The position numbers and the translations under genes are program-made. DNA of 64,000 nucleotides from Treponema_C sp050320395 (GTDB lineage Bacteria; Spirochaetota; Spirochaetia; Treponematales; Treponemataceae), in contig NZ_CP144459.1 of NCBI RefSeq assembly GCF_050320395.1, forward strand, positions 682,001-746,000. Reading direction: 5' to 3'. The notes under the pieces were generated by a model, which did no database searches, was not told the DNA's origin, and was given only the letters and a program-made list of their open reading frames with translations. Below, piece after piece: positions 44,478 to 53,208 of this stretch; position 1 is the first letter of the stretch, and each line of letters begins with the position of its first letter.

Positions 44478-46487
44478 TTATGCTGCATCCCAAAATAGAT
44501 AGTATTTCTCTCTGTCTACACTTAACCTTAAACCTGAAATACATATCTTATCGCCGAATACTTTTGCAAAATCCGTTTTTTCAACCAAGTGTTTGTGTAT
44601 TTGAAAAAGCAAATCCAGATTTGTAAAATACTCCCCGTTTTCCGCTCTTATTGTAAACTCAAGTTCTTCCTCATCTTCAGAATAATTTGAAACACATATT
44701 TTTACCTCAGGTTTTTTAATCACAATTCTTGATAAATATGTATCCGCTTCTTCTTTGCTTATATTTTCTGCATTCTCTTTATAAAATTTTTCTTTTAGAT
44801 CTTTTTGTGTATAAGTACATTTGCCGTTTATTGTTATGTCCATTCCGGAAAGAAGATTTACAGACAATTCTTTATCTTCATTATCATAGATAACATAATT
44901 TTCAATTTCTTTCATTTCTAAAAGATTGTTCACACATTTTATAAAGCTTTCTTTTGTTTCGATAGTATCTTCAATAATTCCAAGATAAAAATAATCACCC
45001 GCTTCAAATGAATACAGCAGCTTTTTATTTTGTCTGATTAAAGGCGCATAAAGTATAGCTCTGTCCATGGGATTCACAGCTTCAAATTCTAAAAAATAAA
45101 GATTATCCAATGTAACATCACAATCTGATGCATTTTTTATCAAATCGGGCATATCGTATCTTGATAAAAGTTCACTCAAAATATCATAAATATCCCTGTC
45201 TTCATCGGAACAAACCACCGATAAATAGTAATTTTGAAAAAGTGCATAGTCCAATACTCGGTTTCCTATAATGTTCATCATCATAGTATCTATATTTTCT
45301 ACTCCGATAATATGATAAAAGATTTTCGCGCTTTCTCTTACTTTTCTTTCGATTGAAATATCTTCAGCATAGCGGTCTAGTAAATCCTCACTAAGGGCTG
45401 TAATTTCATAACTGAAATTCGAATTTGGTTCAAAAATATCATTTTGTTTTGCAAGCAAGGGCTCTTGCTTTTCTTTTTTTAGCAAGAGGGCTGTTTGCTG
45501 AAAAACATCTTTTTTTATCAAAAAATACAGATAGTGTTCTTTAGCTGCAAGAACATCGGAAAGATATCGTATAAATTCCATATGGTCATGATACTCTTTT
45601 TGAAGACGGATTTTTATACCGGTTTTTTCTTCCGCCCACTTAATAATACCTGCATAGGAAGAGCTCAAGGGCGAACTCTCATTGTTTCTAATCAAAAGCT
45701 CTAATAAAAATTCCTTAAAGGAGAGGTTTTCATACACAAAGTTATTTTCATCTTCTTTCGATATACTTAAAGAAAAATATTTATTGACACAGGATATAAA
45801 TGCCTCTTTTGTTGTCGAAGTGCAAAAATCCTCCGCTATCTTTTCTGCAAAGGTCAAATAGCCGAGTTTTTTCATCTTTAATAAAATATTCATTTTGGTA
45901 TACATAAATAATATAGAAAACGAAGCTTTTAGTTCTTTCATTTCTATTTCGGTTAAGCTTACACTTTTTGTATTTTTTATGATATGCTCTTTGTTTTCCG
46001 AATTTGTAACGGACACTTTGTTTTGTCTTAATTCAAGTCTGTCTTTTGTTTTACAAATAAAATAGTTATCTTCTTTTTTGCTATGATAAAAAATTAACTG
46101 ATACGGCACTCTATAAAGAATTTCATCCCTTTTTTTTGTTTTGCCCTTATATATCCAGCCTGCATAATTTTCTCCGAAAACAATACCTGCCGTATCAAAA
46201 CTCGATATGGAAACACCCGACAAAATTCCGCCTGTTTCAAGAGCTTCAAGCATTTTAGGAATGATAAATCTGACAATCTCTTTTTCTTCATATACACCCA
46301 TTTCGTGCAGTCTTTTTGTCATAATTATTATTTTTTCAAAAAGATCTTCCGGAAAGTCATCAGGATTCGCAAGTGTTACATCATTATAATTTTCTTCAAT
46401 GAACTCTCCATCTTGCTCATAATCCAAATAATAAGCTAACGGAATTACCTTTCTATTTGTTTTATTAAAAATATTTAAAAAAAACAA
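44478..46487 (-). CDS. Unrecognised 669-residue protein, AT-rich
   Basis: No family recognised. TTG start with GAGG upstream. The protein is acidic, cytoplasmic, without membrane segments, and rich in Glu, Lys, Ile and Asn because of low GC. The N-terminal half holds VIPLAYYLDYEQDGEFIEENYND and LEALETGGILSGVSISSFD. The last 50 residues (FTNLDLLFQIHKHLVEKTD, GDKICISGLRL) look like a separate small module. Base composition differs strongly from flanking serine and rnf genes, suggesting transfer. It precedes the WYL regulator by 17 nt and may be co-transcribed with it. Confidence 0.7.
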   Translation of the reverse strand: MFFLNIFNKTNRKVIPLAYYLDYEQDGEFIEENYNDVTLANPDDFPEDLFEKIIIMTKRLHEMGVYEEKEIVRFIIPKMLEALETGGILSGVSISSFDTAGIVFGENYAGWIYKGKTKKRDEILYRVPYQLIFYHSKKEDNYFICKTKDRLELRQNKVSVTNSENKEHIIKNTKSVSLTEIEMKELKASFSILFMYTKMNILLKMKKLGYLTFAEKIAEDFCTSTTKEAFISCVNKYFSLSISKEDENNFVYENLSFKEFLLELLIRNNESSPLSSSYAGIIKWAEEKTGIKIRLQKEYHDHMEFIRYLSDVLAAKEHYLYFLIKKDVFQQTALLLKKEKQEPLLAKQNDIFEPNSNFSYEITALSEDLLDRYAEDISIERKVRESAKIFYHIIGVENIDTMMMNIIGNRVLDYALFQNYYLSVVCSDEDRDIYDILSELLSRYDMPDLIKNASDCDVTLDNLYFLEFEAVNPMDRAILYAPLIRQNKKLLYSFEAGDYFYLGIIEDTIETKESFIKCVNNLLEMKEIENYVIYDNEDKELSVNLLSGMDITINGKCTYTQKDLKEKFYKENAENISKEEADTYLSRIVIKKPEVKICVSNYSEDEEELEFTIRAENGEYFTNLDLLFQIHKHLVEKTDFAKVFGDKICISGLRLSVDREKYYLFWDAA

Positions 46488-46557
46488 AACACTACCTCTT
46501 CTTTCTTTGCGGTTTTTTATGTTTTCTCACGATTCTTACCGATAGTATAACTTTTTA

Positions 46558-47424
46558 TCAAAAAAGTTCCAATTGTTTTTGCTGTGTATTTTCAAGGTTA
46601 TTTAAGTATTTGAATATTTTGCCGACGTTATGCTCAATGCCGTGGGCTTTGCATGTGCGGCGGAAAACGGACATCAATTCGGTGTTGTGCGGGCTCATAA
46701 CCGAATAGCTGTCGCCATAGATTTTAATATATGTTTTTTTTAAGCCGGGAAAATGCGCGTCCAGTTTTTTGTAAAAATATTCGCGGTTTCCGGCACGCAA
46801 AGTTACTCCCATACCGAAGCAGATAATGCCGCGTACCTTCGCTTCTATGCAGCGGTTTAAAATGCCTTCGATGTTTTCTTTTGTGTCGGTTATAAAAGGT
46901 AAAATCGGGGTCAGCCATACCACAGTCGGAATGCCTGCCTCATGTAAGGTTTTCAGTGCGGTAAAGCGCTCTCTTGTCGGGGCGACATTCGGTTCGATGA
47001 TTTTACACAAGGCATCATCGCAGGCGGTAAGTGTCATTTGAACAACGCATTTTGCTTTTTGATTGACGGCCTGCAAAAGGTTAAGGTCACGCAAAACTGA
47101 CGGCGATTTGGTAATCAGGGTAAAACCGAAGCCGTAGCGCTGTACAATTTCAAGAGCCTTTCGCGTCATGCCGAGCCTTTGTTCAAGCGGCATATAGGGG
47201 TCGCTCATTGAGCCCGTACCGATCATGCATTTGGCTCGCTTTCGGCGAAGCGTATCTTCCAATAATTCAAGTGCGTTTTCTTTTACTTCGACATCTTCAA
47301 AAGCGTGCTTCATTCCGTAACATTCGCTTCTTGAATCGCAGTAAATACATCCGTGGGTACAACCGCGGTATATGTTCATACCGTTTTTTGCCGACAAAAT
47401 TCCTTTTGCTTTTACAAAGTGCAT
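46558..47424 (-). CDS. SPL-like radical SAM protein (COG1533 type)
   Basis: 288 residues, related to spore photoproduct lyase and the Rv2578c group. The cluster motif is CTHGCIYC (C22, C26, C29), preceded by NIYRG; further landmarks are GTGSMSDPYMPLEQ and TKSPSVLRDL. SPL repairs a UV-induced thymine dimer; many homologues outside spore formers are uncharacterised. I chose ATG 47424: a TATACT box ends 6 nt before it and there is no ribosome binding site. The promoter shares the operator of the DfsB gene, suggesting joint control and perhaps a DNA-damage role (inference). Confidence 0.85.
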   Translation of the reverse strand: MHFVKAKGILSAKNGMNIYRGCTHGCIYCDSRSECYGMKHAFEDVEVKENALELLEDTLRRKRAKCMIGTGSMSDPYMPLEQRLGMTRKALEIVQRYGFGFTLITKSPSVLRDLNLLQAVNQKAKCVVQMTLTACDDALCKIIEPNVAPTRERFTALKTLHEAGIPTVVWLTPILPFITDTKENIEGILNRCIEAKVRGIICFGMGVTLRAGNREYFYKKLDAHFPGLKKTYIKIYGDSYSVMSPHNTELMSVFRRTCKAHGIEHNVGKIFKYLNNLENTQQKQLELF

Positions 47425-47430
47425 AGCTTC

Positions 47431-47468
47431 AGTATAGCACAAAAACCTGTCAGGGTGTGTCCGGTTTG
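47431..47468 (-). promoter_or_regulatory. SPL-like gene promoter with the shared operator, leaderless
   Basis: TATACT (minus strand, 47431-47436), six bases, then the 26-bp element 47443-47468, identical to 43515-43540 at 24 of 26 positions. A weaker, differently spaced TGTC pair follows at 47493-47509. Confidence 0.7.
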
Positions 47469-47547
47469 AAAAAATAAATATCAAAGGAAGCCTGTCCGGC
47501 AGGATGTCGGCGGACATTCGCTTAAACGGTACAATTTGGAATTATTG

Positions 47548-48159
47548 TTAGGAGATTCCATTCAAATAACAATTAAAATAAGTCATCTCTCTATAAATTT
47601 TTAGATTTCCGCGATTTTCAAATGCAGACTTCCAACTTTTTCTGTAATTCTGAATTTTTCCACTTTCATCGATATAACTATGATTTATTATCTCCGTGAC
47701 ATCTGAAAATTCATAATTATCCGGAAGTTCAAAAAAATCAAAGGAGAATGTTGTTCCGAAGTTAAAATAATTTCCATCCGACATTCTTAAAACAAAACCA
47801 GTCCAGCTCATTAGAGTTTCTTCATGTATTTTCTTGAATAATTCAAGAGGAAATGCATTCCGGCTTTTCTTAAGTTGTATAATTTCATTTGAAGTAATTA
47901 CATTTTGTTTTGTCAAAAAATGACGCACTATTTCATTATATGGATTTTTTGAGTATTTTAAAATTCCTTTCTTTTTGCGCTCTTCTTCAAAACGTTTTAT
48001 TGCCAAATCCGTAATTTTTTTTGTATTCAAAAATTGAACACACGGAATTACCAAATTTCCGTTTAATGTAACAGTCGCCTGATATTTTTTTCCATAAATA
48101 TTATCTTCAAGCGGTTTAATATTCTTTTTTAAAAAATCAATTATCGCAGTTTCTTTCAT
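47548..48159 (-). CDS. Hypothetical protein, AT-rich
   Basis: 203 residues, no family recognised. Start at 48159 because GGACGG lies upstream and the earlier in-frame start lacks one. Central positively charged helical region (RFEEERKKKGILKYSKNPYNEIVRHFL) and a C-terminal beta-rich part (GFVLRMSDGNYFNFGTTFSFDFFELP). Possibly from an immunity or toxin locus, given the low GC and the decayed neighbours, but nothing in the sequence proves this. Confidence 0.6.
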   Translation of the reverse strand: MKETAIIDFLKKNIKPLEDNIYGKKYQATVTLNGNLVIPCVQFLNTKKITDLAIKRFEEERKKKGILKYSKNPYNEIVRHFLTKQNVITSNEIIQLKKSRNAFPLELFKKIHEETLMSWTGFVLRMSDGNYFNFGTTFSFDFFELPDNYEFSDVTEIINHSYIDESGKIQNYRKSWKSAFENRGNLKIYREMTYFNCYLNGIS

Positions 48160-48229
48160 AAATCCGTCCTTTCGATAAAGAATCATAGTTATTTTCATTC
48201 CAATATCGGGCACACCGCCGTATCGCTGT

Positions 48230-48340
48230 CTAATATTTTTCGATTTTTAATTTCTTTATTCTTAACTCGTCACCAAATTCCATGTAATCGAAATAATGTA
48301 ACGATGTATAATAGCCATTCTTTCCGGAAAAAACCGTATT
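48230..48340 (-). pseudogene. C-terminal fragment of a lost gene
   Basis: An open stretch of 36 codons without a proper start, ending in a stop at 48230-48232. It reads SLHYFDYMEFGDELRIKKLK near the end, which looks like a genuine protein C-terminus. It follows directly after the transglutaminase-like stop. Evidence is compositional only. Confidence 0.35.
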
Positions 48341-48343
48341 TTA

Positions 48344-49048
48344 CTATACTTTACTTTTTCTGATTCGTTTAATATTTAAATTCATTATATGCCTTCCGAT
48401 ATATCTGTAGGCAATTTTTTTTATAAACGAAATTTCCTGGTGATGTTCTTTTAATAACTCATCCGGTGAATCATATATCCCAAAATCTTGATTTATTCCT
48501 TCACTTTGAATGTATGTATTATTTGCATTAAAATCTATTATAGGATTCTTAAAGTCCTTCACAGCAACTCCATACCCGCAAAAGCTGCCGTTGCATTCAT
48601 TAAAAATATTTTGAAGTTTATTTAAATAAAGAACATCGAGAATAAATGCTTCCAATTCAAACCATATTTCATTATAAAAAACTTCCACCCAACTATGCAA
48701 TATACTCGAAGGAGCATTTTTATATACTATTCCGCTCATTGCACCTTTTTGTAATTTTTTATCAATCGTAAAACCATGAATTCTGCAAGGAATATTACAA
48801 GCTCTTAACAAAGCCATAAATAAGATTCCTTTTGTATTACATTGTCCAAAGCCGTCTTTTAAAACTTTAGAAGCTGTTATTTTATCATCAGTATTATAAC
48901 CGAATAATATTTCATCTCTGACAAAATTATAAATACTTTTTATACATTCTAATTGCCCTAACGTATTCCACTTTTTTTCTTTAATCAGTTTTTGTATTCT
49001 CTCATTCGAAAAATCCAATAAATCCGTTTCTTGTAGATATTTATTCAT
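48344..49048 (-). CDS. Transglutaminase-like protein
   Basis: 234 residues with the papain-like transglutaminase core. Catalytic Cys70 is in KDGFGQCNTKGILFMALLR, His118 in LHSWVEVFYNE, and an acidic third member is near E132 (WFELEAF). The C-terminal part is lysine/arginine-rich (IGRHIMNLNIKRIRKSK). No signal peptide. Bacterial members are peptidases or cross-linkers in varied pathways; no partner is evident here. AT-rich like its neighbours. Confidence 0.78.
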   Translation of the reverse strand: MNKYLQETDLLDFSNERIQKLIKEKKWNTLGQLECIKSIYNFVRDEILFGYNTDDKITASKVLKDGFGQCNTKGILFMALLRACNIPCRIHGFTIDKKLQKGAMSGIVYKNAPSSILHSWVEVFYNEIWFELEAFILDVLYLNKLQNIFNECNGSFCGYGVAVKDFKNPIIDFNANNTYIQSEGINQDFGIYDSPDELLKEHHQEISFIKKIAYRYIGRHIMNLNIKRIRKSKV

Positions 49049-49178
49049 TGTTCTTTATCTCACTCTTATTTTTTAACGGTACGGATAACATTCCCTTAAT
49101 CTGCAGCCGGGCATAGTCCCGTTTGTCGGCTTTGAAAACGGTGTTATGTGTTTTTTTCTACAAAAAATACATCTCAAT

Positions 49179-49550
49179 CTATACCAAAATTAAATCGGGA
49201 ATAAATTGAAAGTCCTTGATGTTTGTAGTATACAGCGGCAAACCTAATTCCAATGCAGTCGCACCAATCAAGGCATCCGGAATCAAAAGGCCGTGACTTT
49301 TACTATACTTTTCAATCAAACTTCTGGCTTTTACGGAAATCAATTCAGAAATTTCTACAATTTCAAAATCCGAAAAAGCTTTTTTTATAATATTGACTTC
49401 CCGCTTGTTCAAAGCACCGATCATTAACTCCATATAAGTAATAGAAGACATTCCCAAGCCTTGCCCTCTATCTTCTGCAAGTTTTTGCTGAACTGCAGTT
49501 TTTCCGCGAAGATAGTCTATAAGAACACATGTATCGCAAAGATAAATCAT
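49179..49550 (-). CDS. VapC-type PIN-domain toxin
   Basis: 123 residues. PIN RNase residues are visible: D6 in YLCDTCVLIDYLRG, Glu in SITYMELMIGAL and Asp in LLIPDALIGATAL; a late DF in TTNIKDFQF. Expected to cleave tRNA or rRNA when free of antitoxin. The ATG overlaps the antitoxin stop (TAATG), the usual vapBC coupling. Start at 49550 rather than five codons upstream for this reason. Confidence 0.88.
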   Translation of the reverse strand: MIYLCDTCVLIDYLRGKTAVQQKLAEDRGQGLGMSSITYMELMIGALNKREVNIIKKAFSDFEIVEISELISVKARSLIEKYSKSHGLLIPDALIGATALELGLPLYTTNIKDFQFIPDLILV

Positions 49551-49765
49551 TAAAAACGTTCCCAAGCCTTAGTTCTTATTCCTTCAACGGAAATATCTCT
49601 GTCTTTCCATAATCCAAAGGCGGCATTAAAGTCAGAGGCTTCTCTTTTATGAGTTTTTACAGGTGAGTGTAAAGTCTTCACTATTTTATCAAGCAATCTT
49701 ATTCTTTCGGCGTAAGAAAGCATATCAACTTGTTCTGAAAGTTGTTTAAAGGCTTGTTCAGACAT
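49550..49765 (-). CDS. VapB-type antitoxin
   Basis: 71 residues, small and charged, directly upstream of and overlapping vapC. The helical LSYAERIRLLDKIVKTL stretch fits an antitoxin of the DUF2281/VapB-like kind, and the C-terminal FGLWKDRDISVEGIRTKAWERF would wrap the toxin. GGGGG lies 6 nt before the ATG; a TATACT box lies upstream. Confidence 0.82.
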   Translation of the reverse strand: MSEQAFKQLSEQVDMLSYAERIRLLDKIVKTLHSPVKTHKREASDFNAAFGLWKDRDISVEGIRTKAWERF

Positions 49766-49861
49766 GTCATACCCCCATTTCTTACAGTATACAACATTTT
49801 ATAAAAAAAATCATTTTTTTTACCCGAATACTGTCCTTATCTTTCACTATCCCCCGCCGAA

Positions 49862-50329
49862 TTACAAATCTTTGCAGTATTCATATATACTGTTTAAACT
49901 GCCGTCGATTTTTTGTTTTATCAATTCAAACGGATAAACCGTTCTGCCTTTTTTGTGCATAAGCGGAATATTGTCTTTGAATTTCCAGCGGTAATGTTTG
50001 GCATGGCGCAAAACCGTACCGGTAAAAGAGCCTGCACGAAGGATGAGTTCCGTATCGCTCAATAAGCTTTCGGCAGGGTAGAGGCTCTTTTTCTTTTCAA
50101 GATATAAATCAACCGCTTTTAAACCGTCGATTGAACCGATCCCCGTTTCGTAAGTTCTCACCAGTTCGCCAAGCATTTCACCGGCCGTGTAGTCAATCAG
50201 TGCTCTTCCCCGTAATGTTCCTTTGCGCCGTTGTTTATCGTATCGGCGTCCCATAAAAAGCATCAGCACTGCCGTTACCGAAATTGTGAGCGAAGTTATA
50301 ATCACCATATCGAATAAAAACGATAGCAT
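49862..50329 (-). CDS. Hypothetical single-pass membrane protein
   Basis: 155 residues: an N-terminal membrane helix (FDMVIITSLTISVTAVLMLF) and a basic cytoplasmic domain (MGRRYDKQRRKG onward). The ATG at 50329 is set by GGAG upstream; an in-frame TTG six codons earlier contains that ribosome binding site. No family recognised. Follows a short gene fragment and the DUF4143 ATPase on the same strand. Confidence 0.6.
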   Translation of the reverse strand: MLSFLFDMVIITSLTISVTAVLMLFMGRRYDKQRRKGTLRGRALIDYTAGEMLGELVRTYETGIGSIDGLKAVDLYLEKKKSLYPAESLLSDTELILRAGSFTGTVLRHAKHYRWKFKDNIPLMHKKGRTVYPFELIKQKIDGSLNSIYEYCKDL

Positions 50330-50343
50330 ATTTTTATCTCCTT

Positions 50344-50430
50344 TCAAACCGGTTCAAGCTGTGCCTCGGCTGTCTTTTTTAATTTGAGAAAAATCTCTTT
50401 ATCTTTTAAATCGTCAACCGGATAAAACAT
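50344..50430 (-). pseudogene. N-terminal remnant of a GNAT acetyltransferase
   Basis: 28 codons with a good ribosome binding site (GGAG) read MFYPVDDLKDKEIFLKLKKT then AEAQLEPV and stop. This matches the N-terminus of GNAT-family acetyltransferases of the type xDLxDGEIxLKLxKT-AE (from memory of the family). The rest of the gene is missing, so this is a decayed fragment whose start was kept. Confidence 0.5.
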
Positions 50431-50431
50431 C

Positions 50432-51778
50432 TTAATTCTCCTCTTTTTCGGATAAAAATCTTTTTAGCATAAAGGTCAAAAAATACGGAATCGTATAAAA
50501 GCTTCCGTTAAAACCGATATTTTTGGCGCAGAGTTTTATACCGTAACGTATATCGGCATATTTTTTCTGTCGTATTAAATTGTTTAATGACGCCGTTGCG
50601 CCGTCCCGTGCTTTAACTTCTACGGGAATAAGGGACGTTTTATCGCGGACAAAAAAATCCATCTCAATAGTCGATTTTTCATTTTTATAAAAAAACAAAT
50701 TATAGCCTGCACACACAAGCATTTGTGCGGCGATGTTTTCGAATACCGCTCCCTTATAGATATTGAAATTTTTATTTTTCCGCAAATCTTCTTGAGCCTC
50801 ATCATCCAAAGATGCGATTAACAGTCCGGTATCGTGATAATACATTTTATATTTTGTATAATCGCAATTACCTTTGAGCGGCAGCTCGGGCCGGTTTAAA
50901 CAATAACAGATATTTACAATACCGGCATCCTTGAGCCAATCCGCAATTCCGATATAGTCGCGGCTGCGTGCATGGGGGGCAACCTTTGATATGTGAAACT
51001 TTTTATTTTCCTGCCCTAAAAAAACGGGAATGCTTCGATATACGTTCAAAATCTTCGCCTTATCCAAACCCGCCGCGTATTTTGTAATATCTTCTTCATA
51101 ACCGCGTAAAAGCATTCTTTGAAGTTTTAGGCATCCCGAATAATTTTTTTGTTCTATAAAAGTTTTTACGACTGCGGGCATACCGCCCGTTACAAGATAG
51201 TCTTTAAAACATTCCGATAACACGTTGAACTGCACGTCGGGGATCGCGCGGACGTTTTTCAAATATCCGTATATATCTTCAATTTGATTTTTCCTATATC
51301 CCTTTGCCCACAGGAATTCTTCAAAATCCATAGCATACATTTGGTATTCTTCTTTATAGCCGACACTGTTCGATTCTATTGCCTGATAACTGATCCCCAT
51401 CAGCGACCCCGAACAAATCACGTCATAACGCCCGTCTTCTTTGAACGATTTAAGGCTTGTCGCACAGTTGGGCAGGGCTTGCAGCTCATCAAAAAAAATC
51501 AGCGTTTTTCCCGGTTCAAAAATGAAGTCCGGGTTGATAAAGGACATATTTTTTATGATAGTATCAACGGCAAAGCCCTGATCAAAAATACTGCGGAATT
51601 CGGTTTGCAGGGCGAAATTGATTTCTACAAGGTGTGTATAATTTTTATGTGCAAATATTCGGATGGATGCGGTTTTGCCGACCTGCCGGGCACCCTTTAC
51701 AATCAGCGGTAATTTTTTTGTTCTGTTTTTCCATTCTTTGAGAAATCCGTCGATTTTTCTCTTTAAGATTCTTTTCAT
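50432..51778 (-). CDS. AAA ATPase with DUF4143 domain
   Basis: 448 residues. Walker A VKGARQVGKTASI (about 26-38), Walker B LIFFDELQALP and sensor-like ICSGSLMG form the AAA core. The C-terminal DUF4143 region (about 200-448) includes a nuclease-like segment MDFFVRDKTSLIPVEVKAR (PD-(D/E)xK pattern: D, then E-V-K). These genes are common, often present in many copies per genome, and their function is unknown. Three phased 32-bp repeats lie upstream of the start. Confidence 0.87.
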   Translation of the reverse strand: MKRILKRKIDGFLKEWKNRTKKLPLIVKGARQVGKTASIRIFAHKNYTHLVEINFALQTEFRSIFDQGFAVDTIIKNMSFINPDFIFEPGKTLIFFDELQALPNCATSLKSFKEDGRYDVICSGSLMGISYQAIESNSVGYKEEYQMYAMDFEEFLWAKGYRKNQIEDIYGYLKNVRAIPDVQFNVLSECFKDYLVTGGMPAVVKTFIEQKNYSGCLKLQRMLLRGYEEDITKYAAGLDKAKILNVYRSIPVFLGQENKKFHISKVAPHARSRDYIGIADWLKDAGIVNICYCLNRPELPLKGNCDYTKYKMYYHDTGLLIASLDDEAQEDLRKNKNFNIYKGAVFENIAAQMLVCAGYNLFFYKNEKSTIEMDFFVRDKTSLIPVEVKARDGATASLNNLIRQKKYADIRYGIKLCAKNIGFNGSFYTIPYFLTFMLKRFLSEKEEN

Positions 51779-51793
51779 CTTTTCCCTTTCGCT

Positions 51794-51909
51794 TTATTAT
51801 ATCACCGAATTCCTGCTCTTTCAAGCTTATTTTTCACAAAATTCCGGCATTTAAACGCTTGTTTTTCACAAAATTCCTATATTTTTCTTCTTGTTTTTCA
51901 CAAAATTCC
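51794..51909. repeat. Three (plus one degenerate) direct repeats with exact 32-bp period
   Basis: A 20-bp core, CTTGTTTTTCACAAAATTCC, occurs at 51826-51845 (one mismatch), 51858-51877 and 51890-51909. A degenerate copy sits in phase at 51794-51813 (13 of 20). The 12-bp spacers are unrelated. 32 bp equals three helical turns, so bound proteins would align on one face. Located directly upstream of the DUF4143 ATPase gene. Confidence 0.85.
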
Positions 51910-52043
51910 GAATAGTATAGTTTTATTTCGGGCGGCTGAACCGGGCTTTTCAAGACCTTCGCGGAAAATATTGTATAACCGTACGTCCGGCACGGAAGGC
52001 ACAATGTTATGGAACAATCGGCGCAAAACCGATATACTGGAGC

Positions 52044-52334
52044 ATGGAAAAAACTATGAGCGGAAAAAAAGCTTTACGTATACGGATCCGAGGGCGAGTG
52101 CAGGGAGTGGGATTCAGATATTGGACGCTGCTTCTTGCCCGGAGGCTGAATATAAAAGGTGAGGTGCGCAATCTGAGCGATTATTCGGTTCAAGTGTGCG
52201 CCGAAGCAGATGAGCGCATTTTGGAACATTTTATTTCACAGCTGCGCGAAGGTCCGCCTCATGCCCGCGTCGATAAACTCATTGCGGAACCTGTAAACCT
52301 TTCAGACTATGCCGATTTTACGATAGAAGGATAG
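52044..52334 (+). CDS. acyP: Acylphosphatase
   Basis: 96 residues (92 if the second ATG at 52056 is used). The family signature GRVQGVGFRYW holds the catalytic Arg, and VRNLSD holds the catalytic Asn. It hydrolyses acyl phosphates in the cytoplasm. A TATACT box (52033-52038) ends 5 nt before the first ATG, and GGAG sits only 1 nt before it, so either a leaderless start or the second ATG is used. Confidence 0.9.
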   Translation: MEKTMSGKKALRIRIRGRVQGVGFRYWTLLLARRLNIKGEVRNLSDYSVQVCAEADERILEHFISQLREGPPHARVDKLIAEPVNLSDYADFTIEG

Positions 52335-52384
52335 GGGGAAAACTTAAAACTTTATGAATTCCGTAAAATCCGTTTGAAGCCGCT

Positions 52385-53176
52385 TTATTTTTTTCCGACC
52401 AGGAGGGTTGACCCCGACAGCAACAGCACCTTTGCTTCGGCAGGCGTCATAAAAAGTCCTTGCGCCGTATCGATAAGTTCGGCTTTTTCATAGCCCTGCT
52501 TTTTTAAGGTTTCGATAAAAGCTTGCATATCGCCGTAGCGGGCGCTTGACATTAAATCGTGAATCGCAAAGGTGCCGCCCTTTTTTAAAACGCGCAGCGT
52601 TTCCAAAAGCAGCTGCTGCCTGTCGCTTACGGGAATATTGTGATACACATAGTTGCTTGTAACCGCATCGAAGGTTTCATCTTTATAGTCGAGTTTTACC
52701 GCATTTCCTTGTACAAAATCGGTGTTGGACACCCCTTCGGCTGCGGCGTTTTTTTCGCACAAGGGTTTATTAAATGACGCGTATTCTTTACCCCAGCGGT
52801 CAAGGCCGGTCATAAAGGCGTCAGGATTTTTTTTCGCACATGCGATGGTTAAAGCGCCGCTTCCGCAGCCTACGTCCAAGCCCCTGCCGCCTTTCGGAAG
52901 GCTGACGTATTCCGCAATACCCTGTATAATCCGGCGCGAAAGCTGTCGTTTACCGTTATATGAAAAAGCGCAGTATGCGTTGACTGCCCATGCGGTAAAG
53001 AGGGCACAGGCTGTAAATGCCGCCGCGGATACAATGCCGGCTATTATGCGGCCTATACCGGCCGTTGCGATACCGCATATACCGAAGATAACAAGGCATG
53101 CAAGGGTAAGGCCGCTCAATACGAAAAGAACATATAACATCCCCTTCGGAACCCAATTTTTATAATCCGCCGTCAT
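52385..53176 (-). CDS. SAM-dependent methyltransferase with N-terminal membrane helices
   Basis: 263 residues: two N-terminal membrane segments (about 10-67), then a class I methyltransferase domain with motif I GLDVGCGSGALT, an acidic residue after the second strand (GLDRWGKE), motif II-like DAVTSNYVYHNIP and GGTFAIHDLM. The substrate is unknown; membrane attachment suggests a lipid or quinone. AAGGAGG precedes the ATG. Convergent with acylphosphatase. Confidence 0.83.
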   Translation of the reverse strand: MTADYKNWVPKGMLYVLFVLSGLTLACLVIFGICGIATAGIGRIIAGIVSAAAFTACALFTAWAVNAYCAFSYNGKRQLSRRIIQGIAEYVSLPKGGRGLDVGCGSGALTIACAKKNPDAFMTGLDRWGKEYASFNKPLCEKNAAAEGVSNTDFVQGNAVKLDYKDETFDAVTSNYVYHNIPVSDRQQLLLETLRVLKKGGTFAIHDLMSSARYGDMQAFIETLKKQGYEKAELIDTAQGLFMTPAEAKVLLLSGSTLLVGKK

Positions 53177-53208
53177 TGTAACCTCCTTATTCCAAGCGCC
53201 GCAGATTC

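Noticed and set aside
47425..47517. 31-residue N-terminal extension of the SPL-like protein
   Set aside because: It would be translated through the operator and -10 box, and the residues do not look like radical SAM sequence.
51826..51909. Regular repeats as a CRISPR array
   Set aside because: The repeat is only 20 bp and the spacers 12 bp, both too short; there are no cas genes; the array sits in a promoter region.
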